64,000 bases of DNA from Escallonia rubra (lineage: Eukaryota > Streptophyta > Magnoliopsida > Escalloniales > Escalloniaceae): assembly GCA_033065855.1 (NCBI GenBank), contig JAVXUO010002277.1:1-64000 (forward strand), in the 5' to 3' direction. The position numbers and the translations under genes are program-made. The notes beneath the pieces are model-generated. The model made no database searches and was not told the origin of the DNA. It was given only the letters and a program-made list of their open reading frames with translations. This document shows positions 50,642 to 63,173 of the stretch, one piece after another. Position 1 is the stretch's first letter. The number at the start of each line of letters is the position of its first letter.

Positions 50642-51292
50642 TAGGGGTGAGCATCAAACCGTTTAAACCGATCCGAACCGCTCAAACCGACCAAACCGAA
50701 CCAATCCAATCCGAACCGTCCAAAGATTTTAATGGTTTGGTTTCACATTTCTCAAACCGACCTTGGTACGGTTTGGTTCACAGTTCACATTTTCTAAACC
50801 GATTCCAAACCGAACCGAACCGACCTATGATATGTTACTCTACTTTTAGTAACATTCATTGACAATTTCACATATACGGTAGTAAGGAAATCCATATATA
50901 CAAATCTTGAAAAAAAAAAAAAAAAAAAATAATGAGAACACTTATAACACAAAATTTTTGTGACCAATAAATGTTTAATATTTTCTCATTCTTTCTCATA
51001 CATCGATGATCACTTATATATCGAATTTAACAAGATTATATGCAATTTAAAAAACATATAACTTGAATTTTTAATCACTGTTAGATCCAATAGTAGTTTG
51101 CAAGTGAACGTCTTTAAATGGACGCAAATCGATTCAAACCGATCAAACCGAACCGTTTAAACCGACCAAACCGAACCGTCCAAACCGATGGTGTTTGGTT
51201 TGGTTCGGTTTACAATTTCCAAACCGAGGGGTAACGGTTTGGTTTGCGGTTTGACCCTCAAACCGAACCAAACCGAACCGTGCTCACCCCTA
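50642..51292. mobile_element. hAT-type non-autonomous element
   Basis: Perfect 12-bp termini TAGGGGTGAGCA / TGCTCACCCCTA with AACCGAACC-rich subterminal arms and an AT-rich middle with a poly(A) run (50911-50929). It is the same group as the element at 16105-17675. Flanks share GGCATA (left GGCATATTAG, right GGCATAGG), so the 8-bp duplication is imperfect. Confidence 0.75.
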
Positions 51293-52172
51293 GGCATAGG
51301 AGATTAGGAGTAGTCATGTTGCTAAGGTTCCCAGAATGCAAGCGCGAGAGGTCCAACACATGGTGAAGAGTGAGGAGTAAGTTTGTTAATTTACCATCTA
51401 CTCTAAAAGTCTAAGCTGTTAGAAAATAAACCTAACAATGTTATCATGTTTAACACTCTTCCTCACGTGCAAACTCTGATTGCACGTAGAGAGACAAATC
51501 AAGATGCACTACCACAAAGTGTACAAATAAACAGAGTGCAAATTCTATCATTAGAAAGAAAGACCAGATATGCAAGTGAGAAGAATTGAATGCAAGACCT
51601 TATCAAACTAGAACTCTTGTACCATTTTAAGTTAACATCTACTTTAAAAAGTTAAAAACTGTTAGAGAATAGATCCAACAATGTTAGTAGGCTAGCCATT
51701 TTGATTATTTACTTTTGCAACTGAGAGCATGAGTGCCCTTAGTTGTATGTTTAGAAAACAATGGGTGTTTTGGTAATTCACTTTTCTTCCTCACAAAAAG
51801 TAGAAAACTACTACAACCTTTGCCTCCCCTCTTTCTCTCTGCTTCACATGCCCTCATTCCATTAATCAATTCTGCACAAAGACAAAAGCTCATTGGATTT
51901 GAGATACCTCCAACATCCTCTGTCTCTCTCTCCCTCTCTCTCTCTCTCTCTCAACATTCTTATACTTTCTTCTGGTTCACCAGAATCCTTTCATTGGATA
52001 TGATATGATTTTCCTCTCTGCTAGCCAAATCCAACCGCTGGATACCACCACACAACTTCATCTATTTTGTTGGGTTCATTCTTGAAACGAATTTTCCAGT
52101 GTGAATCAAGTTTTTATTTATACTTGGTTTATATGTTCTGTTCTGTTCTTTCCTCTGTTTCTACCTCTGTTT
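51293..52172 (+). promoter_or_regulatory. Promoter and 5' UTR region of the IRKI-like gene
   Basis: Holds a CT microsatellite at 51920-51952 within a pyrimidine-rich stretch, typical of plant core promoters and 5' UTRs. No clear TATA box was seen. Transcription start not determined. Confidence 0.4.
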
Positions 52173-52885
52173 ATGGCTGCTACAACGCAAGCCTTTCAAG
52201 GCCATAACAACATTATCAACAGCAGTGGTAGTAATGAAGTTAACAGGGATGAGATTCAAGCTGCCATTGCCAAAGCAGTGGAGCTCAGAGCCATTCATAC
52301 TGCTCTGGTGCAGGGTGGCAGCCCTGCCAACATCAGGTTCCCCTCAGCTTCCCCTGTTCCATCATACCATGCTTCTCAGTTCTCTGCCCATGATTACCCA
52401 GTTTTCACGCCAGTGAGTACTCATCATCATCATCATCATCATCATCGTCTGCTTTACTTTATTGACGAACGAAGTAATGCTAGTATTGTTGGCTTTTCAA
52501 AATTAATGTCAGTTGGTATGCTTTGAGCTGTATTTATGTTTGTTTTATTTTTTAGCATAAGGTCACAGTACTGTTTAATTGCTGATGAGCTATGTTTTCT
52601 AGTTTTTTTTATTGAAAACTAGTGCTATTATGCGTTATAATTACTCCTCAGACCGAACTCTACTCAAACTGATGCCAGATATTGCTTGCAAATGAAGGGT
52701 TTTAAGATCTAAAGACATAAAAAAATCAAAACCCAATGTTTAATATTTCATTTGTTCAATTAACATAAAGTTTTTTGGCTACCCAGGAGCCTAGAACGTC
52801 CTATATACCAGCAAATGATGGTCGCTAAATATACCCAATGACTATTACTGAGTGAGGTTAAAATGATGCTGCTAAGAATATTTGT

Positions 52886-52947
<62 letters not shown>

Positions 52948-54716
52948 CCAATTTTCCACTTAGTTGATTTTAATGATACAGTACCTACCACTTATCAAAA
53001 AAGAAAAAAAGAAAAGGAAATTGATACGATCCCTATTTTCTAAGTAATTTGGTATCACTACGGTCAAATTTTCTTGCAAGATAGATCCCATAATTCTTTA
53101 GCTTTTTTGTTATTACTTATGGTCAGCATGAATGAGTTCTATACCATTTGGCAAAGTTTAGTAACAGCCAGAATTTTTGACAGAGTTATGAAGATGAACC
53201 CTTGCCTGGTTACCAGCAAATTCGATTGGAGAATCCAAATTTTGCAGAAAATTGGGATGAATATGGCCTAGGAAGAGGATACAGTGATGGAAGCAACCTT
53301 TCTGATTACCAAAAGGTGAACGCGTCTTCAAGAAAGGGATTGCCCTCAGAATTATTCCATTCTCAACCTCATTTTTGTCCACCCGAAGATCGAAAGTCCG
53401 TCGCAGGTTCATGCACTAACCACATTACTGTGCTTCGCGCATCGCCGGGAACTGATTTTTCAAAGTCTAGGAGGAACAGTTTGGGTGATTTCAGATCAGT
53501 ATCATCTTGCAATAAGTGCAAGCCTGCATTTATAAGCACTGAAGCAGAAAGTACCACCAGGAGCAGCAAGTATTCCAATATTATTGTGCCATTGACAGAT
53601 TCGCACTCTTCTGCTCAATCGCAGCCCAAAAACCGGGGGCTGAACTTCTCGTGGTTGTTTCCTAGGCTAAAAAAGAAGCACAAGAATGATACTTCACCAA
53701 CCAGAACAGAATCTGAGGATGTTCCGCAGATGATTAAGGATTTCGGTATAATTTCGATTGAGACGTTGAAGAAAGAGCTTATGGAAGCGAATGATAGCAG
53801 AAACGCGGCCTTGCTGGAAGCCACCGAGATGAAATCTTCACTAGGGGAGCTAAAAGATAAGTTGGAGTACTTGGAGACCTACTGCGAGGAACTGAAAAAG
53901 GCTTTGAGACAAGCAATGCAAGGAAAGGAATCCCAAGTTCCTGAAAAGCTTGGAAGCCTTTCAAAGAGAGGAAAATCCAATGATGGCGAAAATGCCATGC
54001 CGGTAAGTGAGGAGGTAATGGTGGAGGGGTTTTTGCAGATAGTATCAGAGGCAAGACTATCAGTAAAGCAGTTTTGCAAAACCCTTGTTGGTCAGATTGA
54101 GGAAACTGACAGCACTCTAATGGACAACTTGAACTTGATTCTTCAGCCATATAAGCTGTCCCTAAGTTCAAAGTACTCGAAGGCGGTTTTGTACCACTTG
54201 GAAGCTATTATAAACCAGTCACTCTACCAGGACTTCGAAAATTGTGTTTTCCAAAAGAATGGATCACCGAAGTTCCTAGACCCCCAGCAAGATCGTCACG
54301 CGCAATTCTCGTCATTCGCGGCTCTGAGGAATTTAAGTTGGAACGAAGTGTTAAGGAAAGGCACCAAGTATTATAGTGAGGAGTTCAGCAAGTTCTGTGA
54401 TCAGAAGATGAGTTGTATAATAACAACTCTAAACTGGACTAGACCGTGGCCTGAGCAGCTTCTCCAAGCATTTTTTGTTGCTGCCAAGTGCATTTGGTTG
54501 CTGCATCTGCTTGCTTTTTCGTTCGGCCCTCCTTTGGGGATTCTGAGGGTGGAAGAGAACAGAAACTTTGATCCTCACTACATGGAAGATATCTTCATGG
54601 ATAGGCAGAAATCACAGGGCCCGAGCCGGGTCAAGATTATGGTAATGCCAGGATTTTATGTGCAGGACAGAGTACTTAGGTGTAAGGTTCTTTGCAGGTA
54701 CAAGTCTGTAGCCTAA
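52173..54716 (+). CDS. IRK-interacting protein-like (GIL1/IRKI family)
   Basis: Two exons, 52173-52412 and 53184-54716 (stop TAA), joined in phase 0, 590 aa. Exon 1 begins MAATTQAFQG and carries the conserved block EIQAAIAKAVELRAIHTALVQG (about 27-48), then HDYPVFTP at its end; exon 2 continues SYEDEPLPGY. Downstream are a Ser-rich linker, a WLFPRLKKK basic patch near 235, a coiled coil (about 263-325), the conserved EVMVEGFLQIVSEARLSVKQFCKTL block near 357, and the C-terminal GIL1/IRKI domain ending with SRVKIMVMPGFYV and CKVLCRYK. The donor is CCA/GTGAGT and the acceptor GACAG/AGT. In Arabidopsis IRKI binds the meristem receptor-like kinase IRK; cytoplasmic scaffold or signalling role is inferred from the family. 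The start was chosen by the family N-terminus; an upstream in-frame ATG at 52101 exists but would add a non-conserved hydrophobic stretch. Confidence 0.9.
52889..52944. repeat. (TA)28 microsatellite in the IRKI-like intron
   Basis: Uninterrupted TA repeat inside the 771-bp intron. A short CAT/ATC run (about 52421-52446) follows the splice donor. Confidence 0.97.
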
Positions 54717-56124
54717 TCAATTCACTAGTATTTTTCATCTTTTTGGTTTTCACCCATCTTACTCTTGGTGGAAGCCTAGCTTGTAACTTTCAGATATATC
54801 AATTGGAAATTGTTTATATTGGTTTCTTCAAATGCTATAGCAAAATGAAACCAAGATACTGAGCTAGGCAGGCTGGACGATCCATGCTTGAACAAGTTTT
54901 GGAGCTCAATACTAAGCTCGGCTCTGTAAGTTAATGCATACCATGAAAAAGCGAGGAATTTTTTTTTTCAATTTACTCAAGTTTAGCTCATCAAAAGCTC
55001 GTCTACAATTGACTCGAGAGCTGAAGAACTCAAGCTTATTGGCATGTCAATCTGAGATATCTTTTATGTTCCCTGTTCACTTTTCTTTGGGGCTAATCTA
55101 GCTTGTGACATTCAGGTTGTTCTCTAGTAATTCTGCATACATGTTAGTTTGACTGTTTGATGAATATGTGCTACGAAAAGAACCAAGCTATTTGAGCTCA
55201 CTTGAGTTCACTTCGTTAGAAACTTGTTCAAGTTCGGTGTGTGTTTGCTCGATTTGCTAGAAACTTGTTCAAATCAGTTCTCTGAAATAAACGAGCAGAG
55301 CTTCAATATACTTTGAAACTCGTTAATAAATTGAGCTCAACTCGATAAGTTGATAAATTATCTAGAACTCCGAAAAAAAGGAAATATTCTAGCTCAAATT
55401 GGGGAGAGCTCGTTTGCAACTGACATTTTTGACGGTATGAGAGTTCAACTTCAACAAAACACAAACAAGCTAATGCTTCAAGCGTGTGTATGGCAGACAA
55501 CATGATCGCTACCACCTAATTACGCATGCCAATTCTTTCTATCTTCTTCCACATATGACAGGTCTTGAGGATCTCTCATCCATGGGGATGCCTACTAAGT
55601 ACGATATATGCTCCCTTCGCTCCGCTTTTCATGTGTGTAGTCTCATTACTGGAATTAGAGAGCTCCTAAGATGTCACAATATTTGTCACAATGGTGAGTT
55701 TTAAGCATGATAACATTATTTGGTTTCATTATCTAACAACTTAAATTTTTAGAACAGATGATAACCTAACAGTGAGTAATGCCGCTTGCGCCTTTGATCT
55801 AAGTTGGTATGCTACCTGATGATATAACTATGGAGGATCTCAAAGTTGTTCCCTGTGCACTTTTGACAGATGCTGGCAGCCAGGCACCGTGATCAGTAAT
55901 GTTATGTAGTCAGTTTGTAATAGTCTGATAGGATATCATCTAGCCTTTTTGGTAATTAGACTCCAGCATGGCTCACGTTCGCTAGTTTGTAAGTTGGTTG
56001 ATATGTCTTTTTTAATCTTTTAATTTGATGCAAGTGCAGTTCTATCGTTCAAAAAAAATAAAAAATACTCCGTAAAAAATAAGAATTAAATACAAAACTT
56101 TTCCTTATACACGTGTATGCAATT
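54717..56124. other. 3' flank of the IRKI-like gene with a decayed GAGCTC-rich repeat
   Basis: 54850-55450 has scattered AAGCTCGGCT, GAGCTCAACTCGA and AAACGAGC motifs like those at 18851-19690, which suggests an old hAT-like repeat. No gene recognised. Confidence 0.35.
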
Positions 56125-56441
56125 CATTCCCCATAATTGCAACTTTAGTTATAATGTTCCCTATAATTGACAAAATCATTGTAGAACCGTTTATTGTCGT
56201 AACTTTCTTTTAAAAATACCTTTTAAAGTTAACATGTGATGCGAATGTGCATATAAAATGGGTAATAATGTCATTTTAATTATATGTAATTACATTACAT
56301 TAAATTAAATTATTCTTTTTTTTTAATTATGATTTAACTAATTTTGTTATTGTTTTCTCATCTTCTTCCATCTTCTTCCTTTCAAAGGACGCACCATCGA
56401 TTCGAAACCACCGAGAGGCCCACCACCACTACATAAGGCCG

Positions 56442-57104
56442 GTGTGGATTAAACCTACCACCTTCGTCACACCCATCACTTCAAACCACCAACAGCTCCA
56501 CAACCACTACCCCGTAAACCCGGCACTGCTTGAACCCAACGTCACATTGGCCACCAACCCAATTCCAATTCGCATCAGCACTGCCACCAACCCATTCTTC
56601 ACTACCGTCACACCATCACTTCAAACAACCAAAATTACCACTCGCTCGCCACAAGCAGACCCACCATCGCATCACCTGATTTGGCCACTCCACCACCATC
56701 GCAGACCCACCCACAAATTGACTGTGTCAATGGCGACTAAAAGGAAGGTTTCAAGGAGGCCGCCTTCTTCTCGAATTTTGAAGAAAAGACCAGAAGAGAA
56801 GCCCCCAGTTCTGGCGGATAAAGCTCGGCAAGCTCGATTGGAGGCAATAACAGAAAGAGACTGTCCCGAAGATCCGACGACAGCGAGAAAAACCGGTTCT
56901 TCGACAAAGCGGTGTCAGATATCGAAGCTCTCTGGCTATGGCCCCACCGTTACCAGGACAAGGTCCACCTCCTTCCAGCTTGTCATGACCGCAACCACCA
57001 AAGGAAACAGAGAAGAACTTAAGGGATCCCACAAACATCACCACGGTCGTAGAGCCACCTCGCTGCCACCTCCCTCCGACTTCGACACTGCCGTGTCCTT
57101 GTAG
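56442..57104 (+). other. 220-codon ORF inside element E
   Basis: The plus-strand ORF starts MWIKPTTFVTPITSNH and is rich in Thr, Pro, His, Arg and Lys. A second half from MATKRKVSRRPPSSRILKKR is strongly basic. No known domain was recognised. It sits between the left arm of element E and the insertion of element F, so it could be a captured host fragment (Pack-MULE) or chance coding in C-rich DNA. An antisense frame (56751-57113) is also open. Confidence 0.3.
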
Positions 57105-57181
57105 GCATGCCATGGCTTGAACCCTTATGGAGAGATATGGGTTTGGGGTAAAAAAAAGGAGTGGATATATAAAAGAAAATT

Positions 57182-59260
57182 GGGTAAATTACACCCAACA
57201 CACCTGAAATAGAAGTGTCAAAGGGCTGGGCTTGAACCGGCCCAGTCCGGGCCCAGAGGGCCAAAAAATAGGCCGGGCTAAACAGGGCTTTGGGCCCCAA
57301 AACGGGCCGGGCCGGGCCAGGTATTTTTATTTTATATTCTTATTTTGTGTTGCAAAATTATTAACACATGAAATAAAATTTTTGATAGACCCTCCTCCTT
57401 TTATGCGGGTTTGGGGACCAGTTGCTTGTAATTTTGGAAAAACAATAATGATTAACAGTTGATTAGTTAAGCATTTTCATCTAATTCATCTGCTCCTACT
57501 TTCTCTTATCAAACATTTTGCATTTTCTCTTGACAATTTCACTTAATTTCATACCACTGCTTTTTGTTATCTAAACTCAAGAATCGATACCTACAAGGCT
57601 ATAAATTTTTTTCCAATGATATCTCTAAAAATTTCACTCAAACATACCTCTAGCTTTGCATTTTACGTAGTATTAGGTATCTTATTAGAAGCATGCATCA
57701 TTATACCACTTTTACTATGATTTTTTTCGTACTTTCTGGAGTTATGTTCCCCATTTATATTGCCTAAATTGTGTTGTTTCTAGTTCTTAGACAAACAAAT
57801 ATATATTCTCTCTTCATAATTCCATGAAACTAGTACAGAAGAGGATTGAAAGTAAAATTTGATAAAGAAGTAGAAGCCATCATCATGAGCTGAAAAGAAA
57901 TGTGCATGTCTTTAAAAAAAAGAAAAAAAATATGAGGTAGAGAGAGAGAGTGAGGCATGAGAAAGAAGGGGAAAGAAAAAAAAAGTGACTCAAAATGGTT
58001 TAGGGCCAGATTTAAGGCCAAAGGGCTAAGCCAGAATAGGGCCAAAAAGAGGGCTGGAGCCGGGCCTTTTTAGGGTCGGGCTTTTTTGGAAATTTTCATG
58101 GCTTGGCCCTGGCCCTATGGACCAGGGTCGCACTGTTCACCACTTAGGACCGGGCCATCACGGGCCAGGCCGAGCTGGCCCTTTTGACATCTCTACCCTG
58201 AGGTTTGCCTTAAACTACACACGGCTATCCCTAACTTTTTGTATTACTCCCCGCCCCTTGTGGTTTGTCATCGTATTACACAAAACTCACTTCCGTTAGG
58301 GAACCGTAAAAAAAATAATTAGGTCACCACAAATTTATTTCGATATACCAAAAATACCCTTAAGTCTTTCGTCTTCCTCATCTTTCTTGCCCAAAAAAAG
58401 ACCAGCCATTGCCAACGCAAACCCTAATTAGGGCCGACGCGAACAAAGGGAAGCAGGGGAGGGGCAAGAGGAAAAGGTGGGAAAGGGGAAGGGAGGAAGG
58501 GGGAAGGGAGAGGGAGGAAGGGAGTGGGGAAGAGCTACTCGGTCCCCGTCACTGGTCGGGAAACCAGCAGCAGGCGGCGCAAACTGCAACCTCAACCCAG
58601 AAACGACAGCCACGAAATCTGAGGGGAGAGCTTGAAACGGCCGGAGTAGCTACCGGCGAAGGACGTCAACAGTTAAGCCACTGGAAAGAGCACCGTACAA
58701 ACGCCGAACACCGCAAACAGGCCTGCCGGGGCCCAAATCCCGGCCAACTTTGCCAAAACGGAAGCTGTAACGTCTTCTTCACGAACAACCCGCTCAGCCC
58801 GAACATAAACACCACGAACCATTATCCTAGGCGCATTTCTAGTCGAACGTGAACCCTGATCTTCGCCTCCTTCCCTCATATCAAAACCCACCATGATGCT
58901 CTGATTATCTCTAGAACAACAGATTTGAAAAAAGAAAAAAAGTCCAGATTTGGCATTGATGGGCGTATGAGTAGACACGAAACGCGTGGTGATGTGTCGT
59001 CAGATCTAATCAGGTCCTCTCCAAGGACGGCGAAGGTCGAGCCTCTGGTGGTTGTGACGGTGTAGGCTGTCGCGGTGGAGGTGGTGGCGCATGTGCTTGA
59101 CGGCAGTCCCTGTAGATGAAGGCCCACGGCGATAGGCCGTTTGCTGTTGCTGTGGTAGCCAGTCGTTTTGGTGACGACGGTTGTACCGGCCAGACGGCGA
59201 AGGGTCAAAGGCCCATTGTAGTGGATGTGATAGCCGGTCGTTTACTTACCTTGGCTTCGT

Positions 59261-59303
<43 letters not shown>

Positions 59304-59470
59304 GGGTAAATTAACTTGTTTATCAGGGGTATTACCGTCATTTTCTTACTTCTGTTAATTCTTTGGATGCAAAAATAAAAAAAGTGTAGTTTAGTGTAAT
59401 AAAAAAGTTAGGGATATATAGCCGTGTGTAGTTTAGGGCAAACCTCAGGGGTGCCGCGTGTAATTTAGCC
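57182..59470. mobile_element. Mutator-like element (element F) inside element E
   Basis: Left end GGGTAAATTACACCC, continued after a nested insertion with CCCTGAGGTTTGCCTTAAAC and TACACACGGCTATCCCTAAC. The right end on the other strand reads GGCTAAATTACACGC, CCCTGAGGTTTGCCCTAAAC and TACACACGGCTATATATCCC. Flanks are AAGAAAATT (57173-57181) and AAGAAATTT (59471-59479), 8 of 9 identical. The interior (58390-59310) is GC-rich with small ORFs and a (GA)n-G10 tract near 59267-59306. No transposase. Confidence 0.75.
57210..58195. mobile_element. hAT-like element nested in the left arm of element F
   Basis: Terminal repeats TAGAAGTGTCAAAGGGCTGG and, on the other strand, TAGAGATGTCAAAAGGGCCAG-type text, followed by GGCCCGG-rich subterminal arms. 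It splits the left arm of element F exactly at CACCTGA / CCCTGAGG, which allows a degenerate 8-bp target duplication. The middle is AT-rich and non-coding. Confidence 0.7.
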
Positions 59471-59692
59471 AAGAAATTTTTAAAAACAAAGGATAAAAAG
59501 AAAGTTTTTATGGGTTTTAAATGGTTGTAACTAAAATGACATTACTACCCTTATTATATGCACATACACGACATATGCTTTTATAACGGGATAATTTCAG
59601 AAGAAAATGAATTTATGATAATGAATGGTTTTGTAATGATTTTGCCAATTAAATGGGACATTTAAGCCAAAATAATAATTACGGAGTCTGAA

Positions 59693-60573
59693 CTGCAAAT
59701 ATTTGTATATTACAGGAGATAGTTTTATATTTAGCCCAAAATATAAATCAACAAAGCAAGCTTTATCTCATTTGAAAATTTGATAGAGCTTCAACCGAAC
59801 TTAAAAGCCAATTACTACCCTAATTACAACCCTAAACGAATAGGCAAATGAGTTAGATGAAGCTTTAGAAAATTAAAGGAGTGGATGAGGAGAATGCAAC
59901 ATCTCCATACACGTGTTCAACTGCAGTAATGTTCTCTACCATTTCCGCCCACTCCCCCGACCATAACCTTTCTTTTCCGTGTCTGTTTAATATGGAGGCG
60001 TCATCAACTAAGCAGCTACATAAGCTTTCTGTGCCCTTATGTTTTGAATGGTATATATTCTTGTATTTATTGCTTTCAAATACTTACGTACTGTGGTCTA
60101 TTCAACTGGAAATTTTTTGGGTTCTAACTGGACAGTAGGAAGATAGCTACAACCCTATGTATAACGATAATTAGAAGTCGTTCAATGTCTTTAGTAGCTT
60201 TTGTTTAGATGGTAAAAAAGTAGTGTTAAAATCTGTCGCAAAAAGTGTTAGCAGAAATACTACCAACTATATTTAATTAATTATTGCTATAATCTTTCTA
60301 AAATCCGGATAAGAGCAAAATTTTTCCTATACAATTAGGCAACGATTAATTTTGGCTGCTGCAACCTCAGCGCCGATAGTAGGAAGAGTCTTTAACCCTT
60401 CATATAGTGATCATTAATTGTCCCTAAATATTGTTAATGATATTCTTACAAAGATCTCTAGCAACAATTCTTAACGGCAGTTCTTAAGCGTAACAAATTG
60501 AAGCATTAAGCATATTAGCAACCAATTTCAACCCACCTACCAAGGCCAAGAGCAAAGCAAGAAATGCCACCAA
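59693..60573. other. Gene-free stretch
   Basis: AT-rich. An 85-codon ORF at 59881-60138 has no motif. Confidence 0.4.
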
Positions 60574-60581
60574 TGAGTGAC

Positions 60582-61325
60582 CATAGTTATGAATACCGTA
60601 CCGGAGTGTGTACCATTTTTTTCATAAAATGGTACGTTCCGATACCGTCTCAAAATTTTCATCAATATTATACATATGTAATATTCATTTATTGACGAAT
60701 TAACAATATATATATGCATATATTTTCTTACTCACATCTCCTCTAGAATAAAATGTTTGTCCTATAGAGCTTGAATTACCTTAGTTTTCAAATAAACTAT
60801 TAGTTCCCAAATAAGTTGTTTATTTGGCTGTTTGTTTAATAATAACAAATTTTTCTAGGTAAGAATAAGTTGTTTGTTCAATAATATCATCTTTGAGTTC
60901 AAGAATAACATGTTTTTCTGGGTGTGCGCGCGCGCATGTAGATGAAAGAATATGATCAAAGCTTCCAGGTTGAAGCACATCAAAGCTAAGTGAATATTAA
61001 AAACTTATCAGGAAAGATTTTACAAATTGTAATGAATATTACGAATAAGAGGGTATAGAGGCTTTGATTGATATAATAGAACTTAGAGTGTTTTTCTATT
61101 TAGTCTTTATATGGTTAATTTATAAATTTTCTAACAAATTTTGTTACTTTTATATTTTCTAAGGGACATGTACAAAACACACTATCTCGGCCGGTACGCA
61201 GTTCTCGTCCGGTATCACCTGTATCGGCCGGTACAACCGGTACAGAGCGATATTTTGACCGGTACAAAATGTAAGGGATACCGTACTAGTAAAAGGCAAA
61301 AGCGTGTACAATATTGATAACTATG
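60582..61325. mobile_element. hAT-type element, perfect 8-bp TSD
   Basis: Termini CATAGTTATGAATA and, on the other strand, CATAGTTATCAATA, flanked by identical TGAGTGAC (60574-60581 and 61326-61333). Subterminal arms are rich in CCGGTAC / GTACCGG motifs (TACCGTACCGG left, GGCCGGTACAACCGGTAC right). Interior AT-rich, no transposase. Confidence 0.85.
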
Positions 61326-61333
61326 TGAGTGAC

Positions 61334-62825
61334 TATATGTGAACATACCCAATGAACAAGGATTAAATGGCTCTCTCAAAATTCATATTAATAGGGAGCT
61401 TATATAGTAGATGCTATTGTATCCACGAAAAACTTGTACTAGTGAATACTTCGAAGTTTGTTTAACTAGTGCAAATAAATGCGGGTTAAGGTGCTGATTC
61501 GGAGTCAAACACAATGATAGGCTCGAACAGAAGTTAAATTGGAAGAACTAATCCAATTAAAATTATTTGGTCAGTGGGTCTAGCTCAAGTGTGTGGTCTT
61601 GCAAGCATAAAAGTAAAATAAGTAAACTTTGACTTAAGGAAAGTATCTCCAGATTAGATGGAAAAAAGTATATATGTAATTCTAATTAATTAAAAGCTCT
61701 TTGATTACAAAGTCATAGCCCAAATTATTAAGCCCACTCCCTTGCCAAAAAATGGAGGGCCTGTGGTAGAGAAGAAGAGCACGCAATTTCTCTGCAATTA
61801 AAGTCAAAGTTATGGCGAAACTCTGTCGTCTCATACCAAGGTTCATTTGAAGAACAATATGCATTAATCTATCTTCGTTCTTCAATCGAGCATTTTTAAG
61901 ACACGAGGACTAATTTCTTTTTAACCTTAAATCAATGAGGAATCCACCTTCAATATTGGTGATTTTAGAAGTCAAGGATCGCCATAGTCGTTTAGGATAA
62001 AGTCTTGAAGCCCTCGATCAAGCATAACTTCAATGATCTTTCAACTACAAAGATCTAAGAAGTCAAAATAGATTAAGCTGTTTCAGCCTTGGATCGTGAC
62101 CGAATCGGAGATCGAATAAGAGTATTTTACATTTGTTTGGTGTAAAATTCACATAGTGATGTAACTCTTAATTTAAATATGATAAATCGAATTTTGTGTA
62201 TTGTTTTTTGTCCCACAGTTTTTGACACAAAATTTGTATGCTCGGTTACTTCCACAAAATTAAGTGATTGGTTTTGCGGAGTGTGAATTTCATGTAACCC
62301 AAGTTATTAAAAAATCCATAGCAATAGGTACGTGACTTTATGTTCTTTTGCCTAGCGATACTTTATAAGAATAATACTAATGTCACTGAATTTTATGTAC
62401 CCACATTTTTGTAAATAGGTGAAGAAGAGAAAATGCTATTTCCAGGCTCTTAAATGCATTTTTATGCCCTTTTTGTCGCTAAAAACATACTTCATAATAA
62501 GTATTCACCTTTTAATGACAACAACGGTGTGTATTAGCAAGTAAGGAGTTGAAATAACCTGAAGCTACAACCCTTAACTTTTAAGTTCTTATCAGAACAT
62601 TTTCATTTGAATATCATGTCAACAATTTAGAGGCCATTTGAGTTTGATTTTTTCAAAAGTAGATATGTGATAGGAGTTCTTAAAATCACCTCCAATATGT
62701 TTCAAGGAAAATCATTTGGATAAAGACAAAACAGCTACAGCAAGACAAAATGACGAAAAAGTGTATGATGATTCAAATGAGCATCTAATGTCTGTTTATG
62801 TACGAAGATACTGCAATAATTCTAA
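61334..62825. other. Gene-free stretch
   Basis: AT-rich DNA with short ORFs only; no repeat ends recognised. Confidence 0.4.
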
Positions 62826-63173
62826 TGATTAAAGTGATTCTCGAAAACAGAAATGACGATTGTCAATTTAATTGAATTTTGAAGCAAATTTATCAATTAA
62901 ATTTAATTTACATCTGATCAAGTTTGACCATTTAAAAATCAATCTCAAACATCTTTAGACATGCAAGCGAACATACCTAATGAACGAGGAAGGCATTCTT
63001 TTGATCAAAGTGATTCTAGAAAACACAAATGAGGATTTTCGATTTAATGAATTTTGAGAAATTTGAAGCAAATCCATAAATTAGATTTATTCTAAATTTA
63101 ATTATGACCATCACAAAATCAATCGCAATACCTTTATTACATGCAAGCCAACATGCCTAATGAACGAGGAATC
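62826..63173. repeat. About 178-bp tandem duplication downstream of the UGT gene
   Basis: Copy 1 (62826-62995) and copy 2 (63002-63173) share AAAGTGATTCT with GAAAACA, then AATTTTGA and GAAGCAAAT, and end with ACATGCAAGC and CCTAATGAACGAGGAA. Divergence is moderate with small indels. Confidence 0.8.

Larger units (their letters stand above)
56125..59692. mobile_element. Outer Mutator-like element (element E) holding two nested insertions
   Basis: The left arm (about 56129-56280: AATGTTCCCTATAATTGACA, AAAATCATTGTAGAACC, then GTAATAATGTCATTTTAATTA) is complementary to the right arm (59520-59690: on the other strand AATGTCCCATTTAATTGGCA, AAAATCATTACAAAACC, then GTAGTAATGTCATTTTAGTTA). The arms enclose an ORF-bearing block (56400-57110) and element F at 57182-59470. 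Exact ends and target duplication were not resolved. Confidence 0.6.

Noticed and set aside
52760-52951. ORF with alternating Tyr-Ile
   Set aside because: Translation of the (TA)28 repeat in the intron.
53202-54716. 504-codon ORF as a complete intronless gene
   Set aside because: It lacks an ATG and the family N-terminus; the phase-0 splice to 52173-52412 supplies both.
58409-59208. 147- and 110-codon ORFs in element F
   Set aside because: GC-rich transposon interior with simple repeats; no domain on either strand.
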